Part shown: piece after piece, positions 18,608 through 26,281 of the stretch
Layout of the letters: the number at the start of each line of letters is the position of its first letter
Position numbering within the stretch: the first letter of the stretch is position 1
DNA from: CAADGV01 sp040290295
GTDB taxonomy: Bacteria; Bacteroidota; Ignavibacteria; UBA10030; UBA6906
Length of the DNA stretch: 64,000 nucleotides
Direction of reading: 5' to 3'
Assembly: GCA_040290295.1 (NCBI GenBank)
Contig: PSMW01000015.1
Coordinates: 20,945 to 84,944, forward strand
Made by a program: the position numbers and the translations under genes
The notes under the pieces: model-generated
Seen by the model: the letters and a program-made list of their open reading frames with translations, nothing else
Told to the model about the DNA's origin: nothing
Databases searched by the model: none

Positions 18608-20074
18608 TTATTTCAACAAAAGCATCTTGCGTGTGAGTGCCACGCCGGATCTTTCCAACCGGTAGAAGTACACGCCGCTGGTCACGGCTCTCCCGTTCTC
18701 ATCCTTCCCATCCCACACCACCGACCATCGTCCCGCAGGCTGCACGTCATTGACGAGCGTGCGTACGTTCTGTCCAATGATGTTATAGATGTTCAGTCGC
18801 ACGGCGCCCATTGACTTGAGGTCGTACCTGATGGTGGTAGATGGATTGAAGGGATTGGGATAGTTCTGCTCGAGAGCATATTCGCTCGGGATGGTTGATC
18901 CGATTGGCGTCGGTTCCGGATCCTGGACGGAGGTAACGACATCGATGGCGTTCAGTGCGAAGTCGTCGTAGTAGGCGATGCCCGTCCAGAGAGGGAATGC
19001 ACGCGGGCGAACGGAGACAGCTCGCACAGCATTGTCGGGGACGGTGATGATGACTTGATACTGCGTCCAGTTGGAGGATGTGTCTTTGAGAACGAAGCGA
19101 TATTCACCCGAGCTGTGTTCGTTCCAGCCACCGGCATCTTGGAACATGCGAGTGTGCCACGTCCAGGTGAAGCCGAGGGCATACGAGGCATTGAAGACCG
19201 AGTCCCTCTTGATGCCACTGGTTCTCACCCAAGCGCTGAGCACGTATTTCTTGCCTGCACTGTTGGCGGGAATCGGTACGGTTTCGGTGAACCACACCAA
19301 CTCACCCGACGGTCGCCCGACCGGTGCAGTAATCTTCAGCGAGTAGTTCCCCGTGCGTGCTTGTTCGGTGGTGACGCCGGAGCCGGGGAAAAGTGTCTGT
19401 CCGTCGTTGCCGCCGACGGGAGCGATCCAGTACTGCCAGCCGCTATCGGCATCAACGAAGCCGTTCCAGTTCTGTCCCGCCCATGCATTGGCGCGCCCGA
19501 CATGAATGAAGTTGTCGAACCAGACAGTGCCGGTTGCGTTGGGTCCTGCTTCGGCTGAGATGATCATGCGGTAGGCATCGACGGGTAAGATGAGCGTGCC
19601 GACCCCGTTGGTATCGGCGTGCCAATCGCGGGTAGCCACGGTTTGATCGACGTTGAGGATGAAGGGCTGTCCGCCGATCAATCCGCCAAGCGTGTCGTAG
19701 AACCAGAACTTCAGTTGCCAGCGCGCTTGATCGTTGGCAGGATTGATATTGACGCCGCTGGTCTTGACGTACGCACCGACTTTGATGTCCACATTGCGCG
19801 GGATCTTATTGACCCAGTAGCGGACTTGGTTGCCGGAGATCCAGCGAGAGATGGATCCGGTGGTGGTCTTGACGATCTTCAACGAACGCGGACTTCCGCC
19901 GTAGGTCTGATCGGTTGCCCAGGTGAGCGTTGCCCCACCCGGCTCCGGAAACCACAGCGAGGGCTTCTCACTCTCAAACCCACCGTTCGGAAGCAGGTTC
20001 GTGTTCTACGCCCAAGCATGGGATGCAAAGGCAAGCAGAACGAGCGGCATAAGAAAGCGTATGCCGTGTTTCAT
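18608..20074 (-). CDS. Secreted carbohydrate-binding protein with type IX sorting domain, interrupted by an amber codon at residue 23
   Basis: The start at 20074 is fixed by a strong ribosome site (GAGGAGGTG seven bases upstream). Residues 1-22 form a signal peptide ending SHAWA. Codon 23 (20006-20008) is TAG, after which the frame runs on as NTNLLPNGGFESE, exactly how CBM4/9-like jelly-roll modules begin. Two such modules seem present (residues ~24-170 and ~175-375). The end carries YPNPFNPSTTIRYDL and GVYFYRLERSG…RKMLLLK, a type IX C-terminal domain. CAG to TAG is the simplest explanation, as AWA|QNT is an ideal cleavage site. If real, the protein is lost or made by readthrough. It is the first gene of the operon after lacI and probably binds the target glycan. 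Confidence 0.85.
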
Positions 20075-20128
20075 CGTGCACCTCCTCAGTTGTTGTTATT
20101 GGTTGATGTTGTTTATGAATTCTGCCGT

Positions 20129-20161
20129 GAACACCTCGTGGGAGTGGACCACGAGGTGTTC
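20129..20161 (-). terminator. Perfect 13-bp hairpin between lacI and the glycan operon (terminator or attenuator candidate)
   Basis: GAACACCTCGTGG at 20129-20141 is perfectly complementary to CCACGAGGTGTTC at 20149-20161, with a 7-base loop. It lies 23 bases past the lacI stop in the direction of lacI transcription and 54 bases before the first operon gene. No T-rich run follows on either strand, so it is not a classical intrinsic terminator. It could lower readthrough from lacI, stabilise the lacI mRNA end, or bind a protein as DNA. Confidence 0.45.
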
Positions 20162-20183
20162 GGAAGAACTCACACTCGATGAA

Positions 20184-21245
20184 CTATCCGACCGATGCTC
20201 TCGTTGTCGCCGCGGCATTGCCCGAGTAGCGCGTGGTGGATTTGCGAACAACCAGTTCGACGGGCATGTGCACGGTCATGACCGAGCGAGTTTCTGCTTT
20301 GACAGCTTGGACGAGCGTTCGCACTGCTGCTGCGCCCATTTCTTCCTTGAACACCTTGATGGTGGTCAGCGGTGGCTCGATGTGTGCGCTCGTATCGATG
20401 TCGTCGAAGCCCACAACGGAGATGTCGTCAGGAATTTTCCAGCCGTGCACTTTCGCTTCTTGAATACAACCGATCGCCATCGCATCGTTCGCAGCGAAGA
20501 CCGCCGAGGGTCGAACACCGCGGTTGAGTATGGTTCGAAGCGCGTTGCTGCCGTTCTCGACAGCAGTGCCCGATTCCTCCGTCACGATAAGTCGAGAATC
20601 CAACGTCAGGTTGTGATCGGTCATGCACTCCTTATACGCTTGGTAGCGTTCGGCAATGCTCGGGTGCGAGATGTCTCCACCTAAAAAACCAATCTCACGG
20701 TGGCCCAGACTAATGAGGTGCTCGACTGCAAGATGGGCGCCTTTCCGATTGTCCATTTGAATCGAAGAATAATGCTTCTTCGGGACTGCGTAGTCGACCA
20801 AGAGGATGGGCAAGCCGAGACGATCAATGTAGGCGATCAGCTTTTCGTTTACCCTTCCTGCAATGATCACCCCGTCCACGTTCCGCTCGAGAAGAAATCG
20901 CGGAACATTATCCGGTTCACGAAATCGCGAGCCTACCGTCGTTAGCAAGATGTAGTAGTTATGGTTACGCGCCTCGAACTCGGTTCCAAGAAAGATCTTC
21001 GTGTAGAATGGTTCGGCGAGTGAGAAGTGATCTTCGGACAGGATGAACCCGATGTTGCCGCTGGTCTTCGATGCCAGCCCTCGTGCTGCTCTGCTAGGAT
21101 GGTATCCCAATTCGTCTATCGCTTGCAGAACTTTCTCACGCGTCTCCGGACTGACGTATCCGCTGTCGTTGATAACCAGAGAGACTGTCGAGAGTGAAAG
21201 CCCTGCCTTTTGCGCGACATCCCTTATTGTTGGCCGCTTGCCCAT
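20184..21245 (-). CDS. LacI-family transcriptional regulator
   Basis: 353 residues from the ATG at 21245. The DNA-binding helix-turn-helix occupies residues ~5-26 (TIRDVAQKAGLSLSTVSLVI) and the hinge helix follows (SRAARGLASKTSGNIGFI). The periplasmic-binding-protein-like effector domain is complete (GVIIAGRV, AVFAANDAMAIGC, VVGFDDIDTSAHIEPPLTTI). An in-frame start further up would add 22 residues before the helix-turn-helix and is not favoured. The gene precedes the glycan operon on the same strand and carries a family-type palindrome in its own promoter, so autoregulation and control of the operon by an imported sugar are likely. The ligand is unknown. Confidence 0.95.
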   Translation of the reverse strand: MGKRPTIRDVAQKAGLSLSTVSLVINDSGYVSPETREKVLQAIDELGYHPSRAARGLASKTSGNIGFILSEDHFSLAEPFYTKIFLGTEFEARNHNYYILLTTVGSRFREPDNVPRFLLERNVDGVIIAGRVNEKLIAYIDRLGLPILLVDYAVPKKHYSSIQMDNRKGAHLAVEHLISLGHREIGFLGGDISHPSIAERYQAYKECMTDHNLTLDSRLIVTEESGTAVENGSNALRTILNRGVRPSAVFAANDAMAIGCIQEAKVHGWKIPDDISVVGFDDIDTSAHIEPPLTTIKVFKEEMGAAAVRTLVQAVKAETRSVMTVHMPVELVVRKSTTRYSGNAAATTRASVG

Positions 21246-21339
21246 GCTTCTTGTAGGATTTTTGTCAAACCGCTTCTTTGATAATGTGGCGATTTCGTTA
21301 TGTTTCGGCAAGACTGATCGAAAAGAAGCTAAATGGATG

Positions 21340-21353
21340 TCGAAACGTTTCGA
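21340..21353. promoter_or_regulatory. LacI-family operator palindrome
   Basis: TCGAAACGTTTCGA is a perfect 14-bp palindrome with the central CG flanked by AAA/TTT that LacI-family dimers favour. It directly follows the -10 element of the lacI promoter, so a bound repressor would block initiation. The site is about 90 bases upstream of the regulator's start codon. Autoregulation is an inference from position and motif. Confidence 0.75.
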
Positions 21354-21381
21354 TAATAATAAATAAAATCACGTTTGTCAA
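21353..21381 (-). promoter_or_regulatory. Sigma-70-like promoter of lacI and perhaps the whole operon
   Basis: On the minus strand TTGACA (21376-21381) is followed after 17 bases by TATTAT (21353-21358). This is a perfect -35 and a 5-of-6 match to the -10 consensus at ideal spacing. The expected start point falls inside the LacI-type palindrome. No equally clear promoter is seen between lacI and the next gene, so this promoter may also feed the operon by readthrough. Confidence 0.7.
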
Positions 21382-21941
21382 GTCCCCCAAAAAAGCCGGT
21401 GCACTTGCCAGAGCCTGTGTAAGCTTCGCAGATGTTGTCCCGCTTCGAGCCGTTAAAGTGGCACAAGAGACGTTCGGATGCTCATGAACGAGCTAACGAT
21501 CCACTGTCGATGCGTGTCTGTCAACCCGTTTGAACGTAACAAGGTAATGCGGATGCACAAGCGTGCGAACGCAGAACTATGCAAGCGGAATCAACTTGCT
21601 TTCAGGTTTGGATTCTTCTGTCGTTCAATATCATCACGACCTCATCTCCCATATGGCGATGAACATTGATTGGCGATCTTCATGTTTTCGGACTGTTTAC
21701 GATACGCACACTTAAGCACAATGAAATACAACTCCGGTAACGTTTGCTTTGCGGAATGCAGCCTTTCTCAGACACATTATCCTTCGGTGACACGCCAACC
21801 TAATGCGACAGCAAGCCGTCCTGCCAAACAGAAAGGGTGTGCGAGTTAAAACATGTGACATATTGAAATCCTCGGAAATTGTGACTACTATTGTTCTCAG
21901 CCAGAAGTCCGCACTCTTCATTAACATTGACGAGGTTCTTG
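21382..21941. other. Non-coding spacer between divergent lacI and pyrimidine-catabolism genes
   Basis: About 560 bases with only short, unconvincing open frames on both strands and a more AT-rich composition than the neighbours. It must contain the promoter for the plus-strand amidohydrolase gene; I could not pick one with confidence. No repeats, RNA genes or remnants of proteins were recognised. Confidence 0.5.
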
Positions 21942-22811
21942 ATGCCACGCATTGTCACTTGCGGTCTCATTCAATGTTCCATTGCCACCACCAACGATCA
22001 ACCGTTAGATGTTATCAAGAAAGCGATGATCGACAAACATATTCCGTTCATCGAAGAAGCAGGAAAAAAAGGTGTGCAGATCCTCTGCTTGCAGGAGATT
22101 TTCTACGGTCCGTACTTCTGTGCAGAGCAGAAAACGAAGTGGTATAACATGACGGAGAGAATCCCGGACGGTCCGACCGTACGGTTGATGCAGGAGTTTG
22201 CCAAGAAATTTCACATGGCGATGATTGTGCCCATTTATGAACAGGAAATGACGGGCGTGTACTACAATGCCGCCGCAGTGATCGATGCAGACGGGACGTA
22301 TCTCGGCAAGTACCGTAAGACCCACATTCCGCAAGTCGATCCGGGATTTTGGGAAAAGTTTTATTTCCGTCCGGGTAATCTCGGGTATCCGGTCTTCAAC
22401 ACGCGGTACGCGAAGGTTGGTGTGTATATCTGTTACGATCGCCATTTCCCGGAAGGGGCACGTTGTCTTGGATTGAACGGAGCGGAGATTGTCTTCAACC
22501 CTTCGGCAACGGTCGCGGGATTGTCGGAATATCTTTGGGAATTGGAACAGCCGGCGCACGCCGTTGCGAATGGCTACTTCGTCGGTGCGATCAATCGTGT
22601 GGGCATCGAAGCGCCATGGAACATCGGCGAGTTTTACGGCAAGAGTTATTTCTGCAATCCTCGAGGCAAAATCATTGCACAAGCCAGTCGCGACAAAGAC
22701 GAGCTTGTCGTTGCCGATCTCGATCTTGACATGATCAAAGAAGTGCGGGAGGTCTGGCAGTTCTTCCGTGATCGCAGGCCGGACATGTACAAGCAGCTCG
22801 TCGAAGAATAA
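21942..22811 (+). CDS. Beta-ureidopropionase / N-carbamoyl amidohydrolase (nitrilase superfamily)
   Basis: 289 residues. The nitrilase catalytic triad is visible: Glu52 (LCLQEIFYG), Lys126 (GKYRKTHIP) and Cys164 (VYICYDRHFPEG). The sequence type is that of N-carbamoylputrescine/N-carbamoyl-beta-alanine amidases, which hydrolyse the carbamoyl group to ammonia and CO2. The next genes supply dihydropyrimidine dehydrogenase, dihydropyrimidinase and an aminotransferase, so N-carbamoyl-beta-alanine is the likely substrate. The ATG at 21942 has GAGG six bases upstream; an in-frame TTG 51 bases earlier is rejected. Cytoplasmic. Confidence 0.92.
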   Translation: MPRIVTCGLIQCSIATTNDQPLDVIKKAMIDKHIPFIEEAGKKGVQILCLQEIFYGPYFCAEQKTKWYNMTERIPDGPTVRLMQEFAKKFHMAMIVPIYEQEMTGVYYNAAAVIDADGTYLGKYRKTHIPQVDPGFWEKFYFRPGNLGYPVFNTRYAKVGVYICYDRHFPEGARCLGLNGAEIVFNPSATVAGLSEYLWELEQPAHAVANGYFVGAINRVGIEAPWNIGEFYGKSYFCNPRGKIIAQASRDKDELVVADLDLDMIKEVREVWQFFRDRRPDMYKQLVEE

Positions 22812-22876
22812 CAGGGTCTCCACGCATCATCGCGATCGTCCCGAAACGATTTTTTTCATTCCTGCACAGCATCTCT

Positions 22877-24220
22877 ATGCACCGTACGTTTTCTTCTGAA
22901 GAAATCACTGAGCTCACCGCGCGCTACACTTACGGCACGTGGCGCTTCCAAAAAGGCTGGAACCCTCTGCACATCGTCGATGCTGAAGGTTGCTATTTTG
23001 TCGATGGCAAGGGCAAGCGCTATCTCGATTTTTCCTCTCAGCTCATGTGTGTCCATTTAGGACACAAGAACGCGGCGGTTATCGGCGCCATCGAGCAGCA
23101 AGCGCGTAAACTTCCCTATATTGGCCCCGGCTACGCAACGGATGTGCGCGCCGAATTGAGTACAGAATTGCTGGATGTGCTGCCGCGTGGATTGGAGAAA
23201 TTTTTCTTTACGACATCCGGAACAGAAGCAAACGAGGCGGCATTCAAGATTGCGCGCATGTACACGGGGAAGACGAAGATCATCGCGCGCTATCGCAGCT
23301 ATCACGGCTCGACCATGGGTTCGATTGCCGCCACAGGCGATCCGCGGCGTTGGGCAATGGAGCCGGCGGGCAAAATCCCCGGCGTGATCTTCGCCCCTGA
23401 AGTGAATTGCTACAAGTGTCCGCTGATGCACCATTATCCCGAATGTGGTGTCGCGTGCGTGGAGTATATCGAACACATGATCGAAAATGAAGGGGATGTT
23501 GCTGCTGTATTGGTTGAGCCGGTTGTCGGAACGAATGGAGTGCTCGTCCCGCCCAAGGAATACCTGCCGCGCTTGCGTGAGATTTGCGATAAGCACAACG
23601 CGCTGCTGATTGCCGATGAGGTGATGAGCGGGTGGAGCCGCACCGGCGCGTGGTTTGCCGTTGATCATTGGGGCGTGAAGCCCGACATCCTGACAACGGC
23701 AAAAGGCATTACCACCGCGTATGTACCTCTCGGCTTGTGTGCCACAACCAAAACCATTGCCGCCTATTTTGACGATCACTACTTCTCACATGGCCATACG
23801 TACGAAGCACATCCGTTGACGCTGGCACCCGCCATTGCAGCGATTCGGGAAATGAAAAGGCTTGATACGAACAGGCGAGCCACAGAACTCGGTGCGTACC
23901 TCGGCGAGAAATTACAAGCACTCAAAGCTCGTCACCCTTCGGTCGGCGATGTTCGTGGACTGGGTTTGTTTTGGGCGGTCGAGTTGGTCAAGAATCGAGA
24001 CTCAAAGGAGCCTTTCAATACCAAAACAGATAAGGTAAACGGTAAACCCTTGGTGGTCGATAAAGTCGCTGCCGAGATGATGAAGAACGGGGTCTTTGTG
24101 CAAGCATGGATCAGCCACTTCGTGATCGCGCCCCCCTTGATCATCTCACGAGCGGAGATCGATCTCGGCGTGCAGGCTCTGGATGATGCTCTCAGGATTG
24201 CGGATGAAAACGTGGGTTAA
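22877..24220 (+). CDS. Class III PLP-dependent aminotransferase (probable beta-alanine aminotransferase)
   Basis: 447 residues, the usual class III length. The PLP lysine is Lys276 (TTAKGITTAYVPLG) with the ring-nitrogen Asp247 (LLIADEVMSGW). The TTSGTEANEAAFKIAR phosphate-binding segment is at residues ~112-127. It lies 65 bases after the ureidopropionase. In reductive pyrimidine catabolism the released beta-alanine is transaminated to malonate semialdehyde, and a matching semialdehyde dehydrogenase is at 32418-33926, so that role fits. Taurine- or GABA-type amino donors cannot be excluded by sequence. Confidence 0.9.
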   Translation: MHRTFSSEEITELTARYTYGTWRFQKGWNPLHIVDAEGCYFVDGKGKRYLDFSSQLMCVHLGHKNAAVIGAIEQQARKLPYIGPGYATDVRAELSTELLDVLPRGLEKFFFTTSGTEANEAAFKIARMYTGKTKIIARYRSYHGSTMGSIAATGDPRRWAMEPAGKIPGVIFAPEVNCYKCPLMHHYPECGVACVEYIEHMIENEGDVAAVLVEPVVGTNGVLVPPKEYLPRLREICDKHNALLIADEVMSGWSRTGAWFAVDHWGVKPDILTTAKGITTAYVPLGLCATTKTIAAYFDDHYFSHGHTYEAHPLTLAPAIAAIREMKRLDTNRRATELGAYLGEKLQALKARHPSVGDVRGLGLFWAVELVKNRDSKEPFNTKTDKVNGKPLVVDKVAAEMMKNGVFVQAWISHFVIAPPLIISRAEIDLGVQALDDALRIADENVG

Positions 24221-24236
24221 AGGTTGGGGGGGGGTG

Positions 24237-24257
24237 GGTTCAGGGTTCATGTTCAAG
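24237..24257. repeat. Left flank repeat of the four-helix-bundle gene
   Basis: A G/T-rich stretch built from GGTTCAGGGTTCATGTTCAAG-like words. Read on the other strand it resembles the repeated AGAACCTTGAACC words on the right side of the gene (24771-24800). The small gene therefore lies between imperfect inverted repeats. The match is of sequence flavour with shared 6-8 base words, not a long exact inverted repeat. Confidence 0.45.
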
Positions 24258-24277
24258 TTACTGTACTGAGGATTCGG

Positions 24278-24784
24278 ATGGACGGCGGCTACCGGAAACT
24301 GGAAGTTTACAATTTGGCGCATGCCTTAGCGGTGAGAGTGCATACCATGACGATGCGATTACCGGAATTTGAGATGTATGAAGAGGGCGGACAAATCCGT
24401 CGCTCCTCAAAATCTGTGTCAGCGCAAATCGTCGGAGGCTACGCGCTGAGAAAGTACAAGATTGAATTCCTCCACTATTTGTGGCGTGCTCACGGTTCAA
24501 GCGAAGAAACGTCGGAACATTTGTTGTATTTGTTCGAGACGGAATCGTTACAGGATGAAAAACTCTATCGCGAGTTGGCGGAGGAATTCAAGCGGCTAAA
24601 CAAAATGCTCTTTAACGACATTCAATCAGTCGAACGAACGTTTGAAACGCCAGCATTTCTGAAAGAGTCATCCGCCGAGTATCATCTGGGTTCGATGTTC
24701 AACGACGAATTAAGCTCCGTACGTCAACCTCCTCATCTCAAACCTCAACCTCCGAACGACGAAACCCTGAGCCCAGAACCTTGA
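24278..24784 (+). CDS. Four-helix-bundle protein (23S rRNA intervening-sequence / S23 family)
   Basis: 168 residues from the ATG at 24278, preceded by TGAGGA. The core YRKLEVYNLAHALAVRVH near the start, then RRSSKSVSAQIVGGYALR and FLHYLWRAHGSSEE, is the S23/IVP four-helix-bundle pattern, here with an unusually long C-terminal half. The family is known from intervening sequences of 23S rRNA and is related in fold to the Avd protein of diversity-generating retroelements. The tail (QPPHLKPQPPNDETLSPEP) is encoded by the downstream text-like repeat. It interrupts the pyrimidine cluster and probably has no metabolic role there. Confidence 0.8.
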   Translation: MDGGYRKLEVYNLAHALAVRVHTMTMRLPEFEMYEEGGQIRRSSKSVSAQIVGGYALRKYKIEFLHYLWRAHGSSEETSEHLLYLFETESLQDEKLYRELAEEFKRLNKMLFNDIQSVERTFETPAFLKESSAEYHLGSMFNDELSSVRQPPHLKPQPPNDETLSPEP

Positions 24785-24800
24785 ACCCAGAACCTTGAAC
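24771..24800. repeat. Right flank direct repeat of the four-helix-bundle gene
   Basis: CCCAGAACCTTGAA occurs twice in tandem with one intervening base (24772-24785 and 24787-24800), followed by the similar CCCGAAACTCAAACC up to the preT start codon. The first copy overlaps the last codons of the four-helix-bundle gene. Related words (CCTGAACCTTGAACAC) occur again just upstream of preA near 26245-26265. Confidence 0.6.
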
Positions 24801-24814
24801 CCGAAACTCAAACC

Positions 24815-26161
24815 ATGAAAAACCTCGCACCCAAACTTTCGCAGCAACAATATGAAAAGAATTTTGCCGAACTCCACCCTCCCTTCACTCCCAACTCGGC
24901 AACCGCGGAAGCAAACCGATGCTTGTATTGCTACGACTCGCCGTGCACGAAGGCATGCCCGACGCACATTGACATTCCTACATTCATCAAGAAGATCGCA
25001 ACGGGCAACGTGAAAGGCTCTGCCAAGACCATTCTCAAGTCTAATTGGGTTGCGCTGACGTGTGCCAAGGCATGTCCCGTCGATGTGTTGTGCGAAGGCG
25101 CCTGCGTGTACAATGACCGTGGAGAGCAGCCGATTCAGATCGGTCGGTTGCAACGCTTTGCGATGGATTGGTACTTCGACAAGGGGATGCCTGCGTTATT
25201 TACCCCGAAACCGAAGAACGGCAAGAACATCGGCGTCATTGGTGCCGGCGCTGCAGGACTTGCCTGCGCAGCCGAGGCAGCTCTTCTCGGATTCGATGTC
25301 ACCATATACGATGCAAAGCCCAGACCCGGCGGCCTCAATACGTGGGGCATCGCTCCCTACAAGATGTCGCAACAGGATGCTCTCAAGGAAGTACAACTCG
25401 TCGAATCATTCGGTGTTACGATCCTGTCAGGCGTGAACGTCGGGAAAGATGTTGCGCTCGAGGAACTGGAACGACGGCACGATGCCATTTTTCTCGGCGT
25501 GGGATTGGGGACGTCAACCCGTCTGAACATTCCGGGCGAAGACTTACCCGGCGTGGTTGAAGCTTTGGAGTTCATCGAACGGGTAACGACACGCGATTGG
25601 ATGTCGGTTGATGTTGGTCGGCGCGTAGCCGTTATCGGTGCAGGCAACACAGCGATCGACGCAGCGACGGAAGCACGGCGCCTCGGCGCCGAGCATGTCA
25701 TGATCATTTATCGCAGAAGTCGTGGGGAGATGCCGGCGTACGACTTCGAATACGAGCTGGCGAAAAGCGACGGTGTGCAGTTTCAATTTCTCACTGCGCC
25801 GGTACGTATCGTCGGCAACGACCATGTGGAAGCCATCGAATGTGTACAAATGCAACTCGGCGAACCGGACGAAGAGGGACGACGCAAACCATTTCCCGTT
25901 CCCGGCTCAGAGTTCCGCATTCCGGTTGATATGGTGATCAAATCCGTCGGACAGAGGATCGAAGAAACGTTTCTCGGAACCATTCCGGGGCTACGCATCG
26001 AACGTGGCAGGGTGTGGGTGAATCCGGAAACGATGCAAACAAGCAATCCTAAATACTTTGCTGGTGGCGATTGCATCAACGGCGGCAAAGAAGTCGTGAA
26101 CGCCGCGGCGGATGGCAAGAAGGCGGCGCACGGAATTGAGGCGTGGCTTGTGAATCGGTAG
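24815..26161 (+). CDS. preT: NAD-dependent dihydropyrimidine dehydrogenase, PreT subunit
   Basis: 448 residues. The N-terminal ~130 residues hold a GltD-like iron-sulfur module with cysteines in CLYCYDSPCTKACP and CAKACPVDVLCEGACVY. A FAD-binding GVIGAGAAGLACA lies near residue 138 and a NAD-binding AVIGAGNTAIDAA near 270. The last part (KYFAGGDCINGGKEVVNAAADGKKAA) is typical of the family. PreT takes electrons from NADH and passes them to PreA, which reduces uracil or thymine. PreA follows at 26282. Cytoplasmic. Confidence 0.95.
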   Translation: MKNLAPKLSQQQYEKNFAELHPPFTPNSATAEANRCLYCYDSPCTKACPTHIDIPTFIKKIATGNVKGSAKTILKSNWVALTCAKACPVDVLCEGACVYNDRGEQPIQIGRLQRFAMDWYFDKGMPALFTPKPKNGKNIGVIGAGAAGLACAAEAALLGFDVTIYDAKPRPGGLNTWGIAPYKMSQQDALKEVQLVESFGVTILSGVNVGKDVALEELERRHDAIFLGVGLGTSTRLNIPGEDLPGVVEALEFIERVTTRDWMSVDVGRRVAVIGAGNTAIDAATEARRLGAEHVMIIYRRSRGEMPAYDFEYELAKSDGVQFQFLTAPVRIVGNDHVEAIECVQMQLGEPDEEGRRKPFPVPGSEFRIPVDMVIKSVGQRIEETFLGTIPGLRIERGRVWVNPETMQTSNPKYFAGGDCINGGKEVVNAAADGKKAAHGIEAWLVNR

Positions 26162-26281
26162 GTTGAATTTGAGATTAGCGGCTTTGAGGTGTGAGGTTGG
26201 AGACCCGAGTGTTCATCTCGATCTGCAACCCTTAAGCTCTTACCCCTGAACCTTGAACACAAAAGCAACACGAGGCACAAC

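Noticed and set aside
24237..24800. Insertion sequence or transposon ends
   Set aside because: No transposase and no target-site duplication could be identified; the flanks are short imperfect word repeats.
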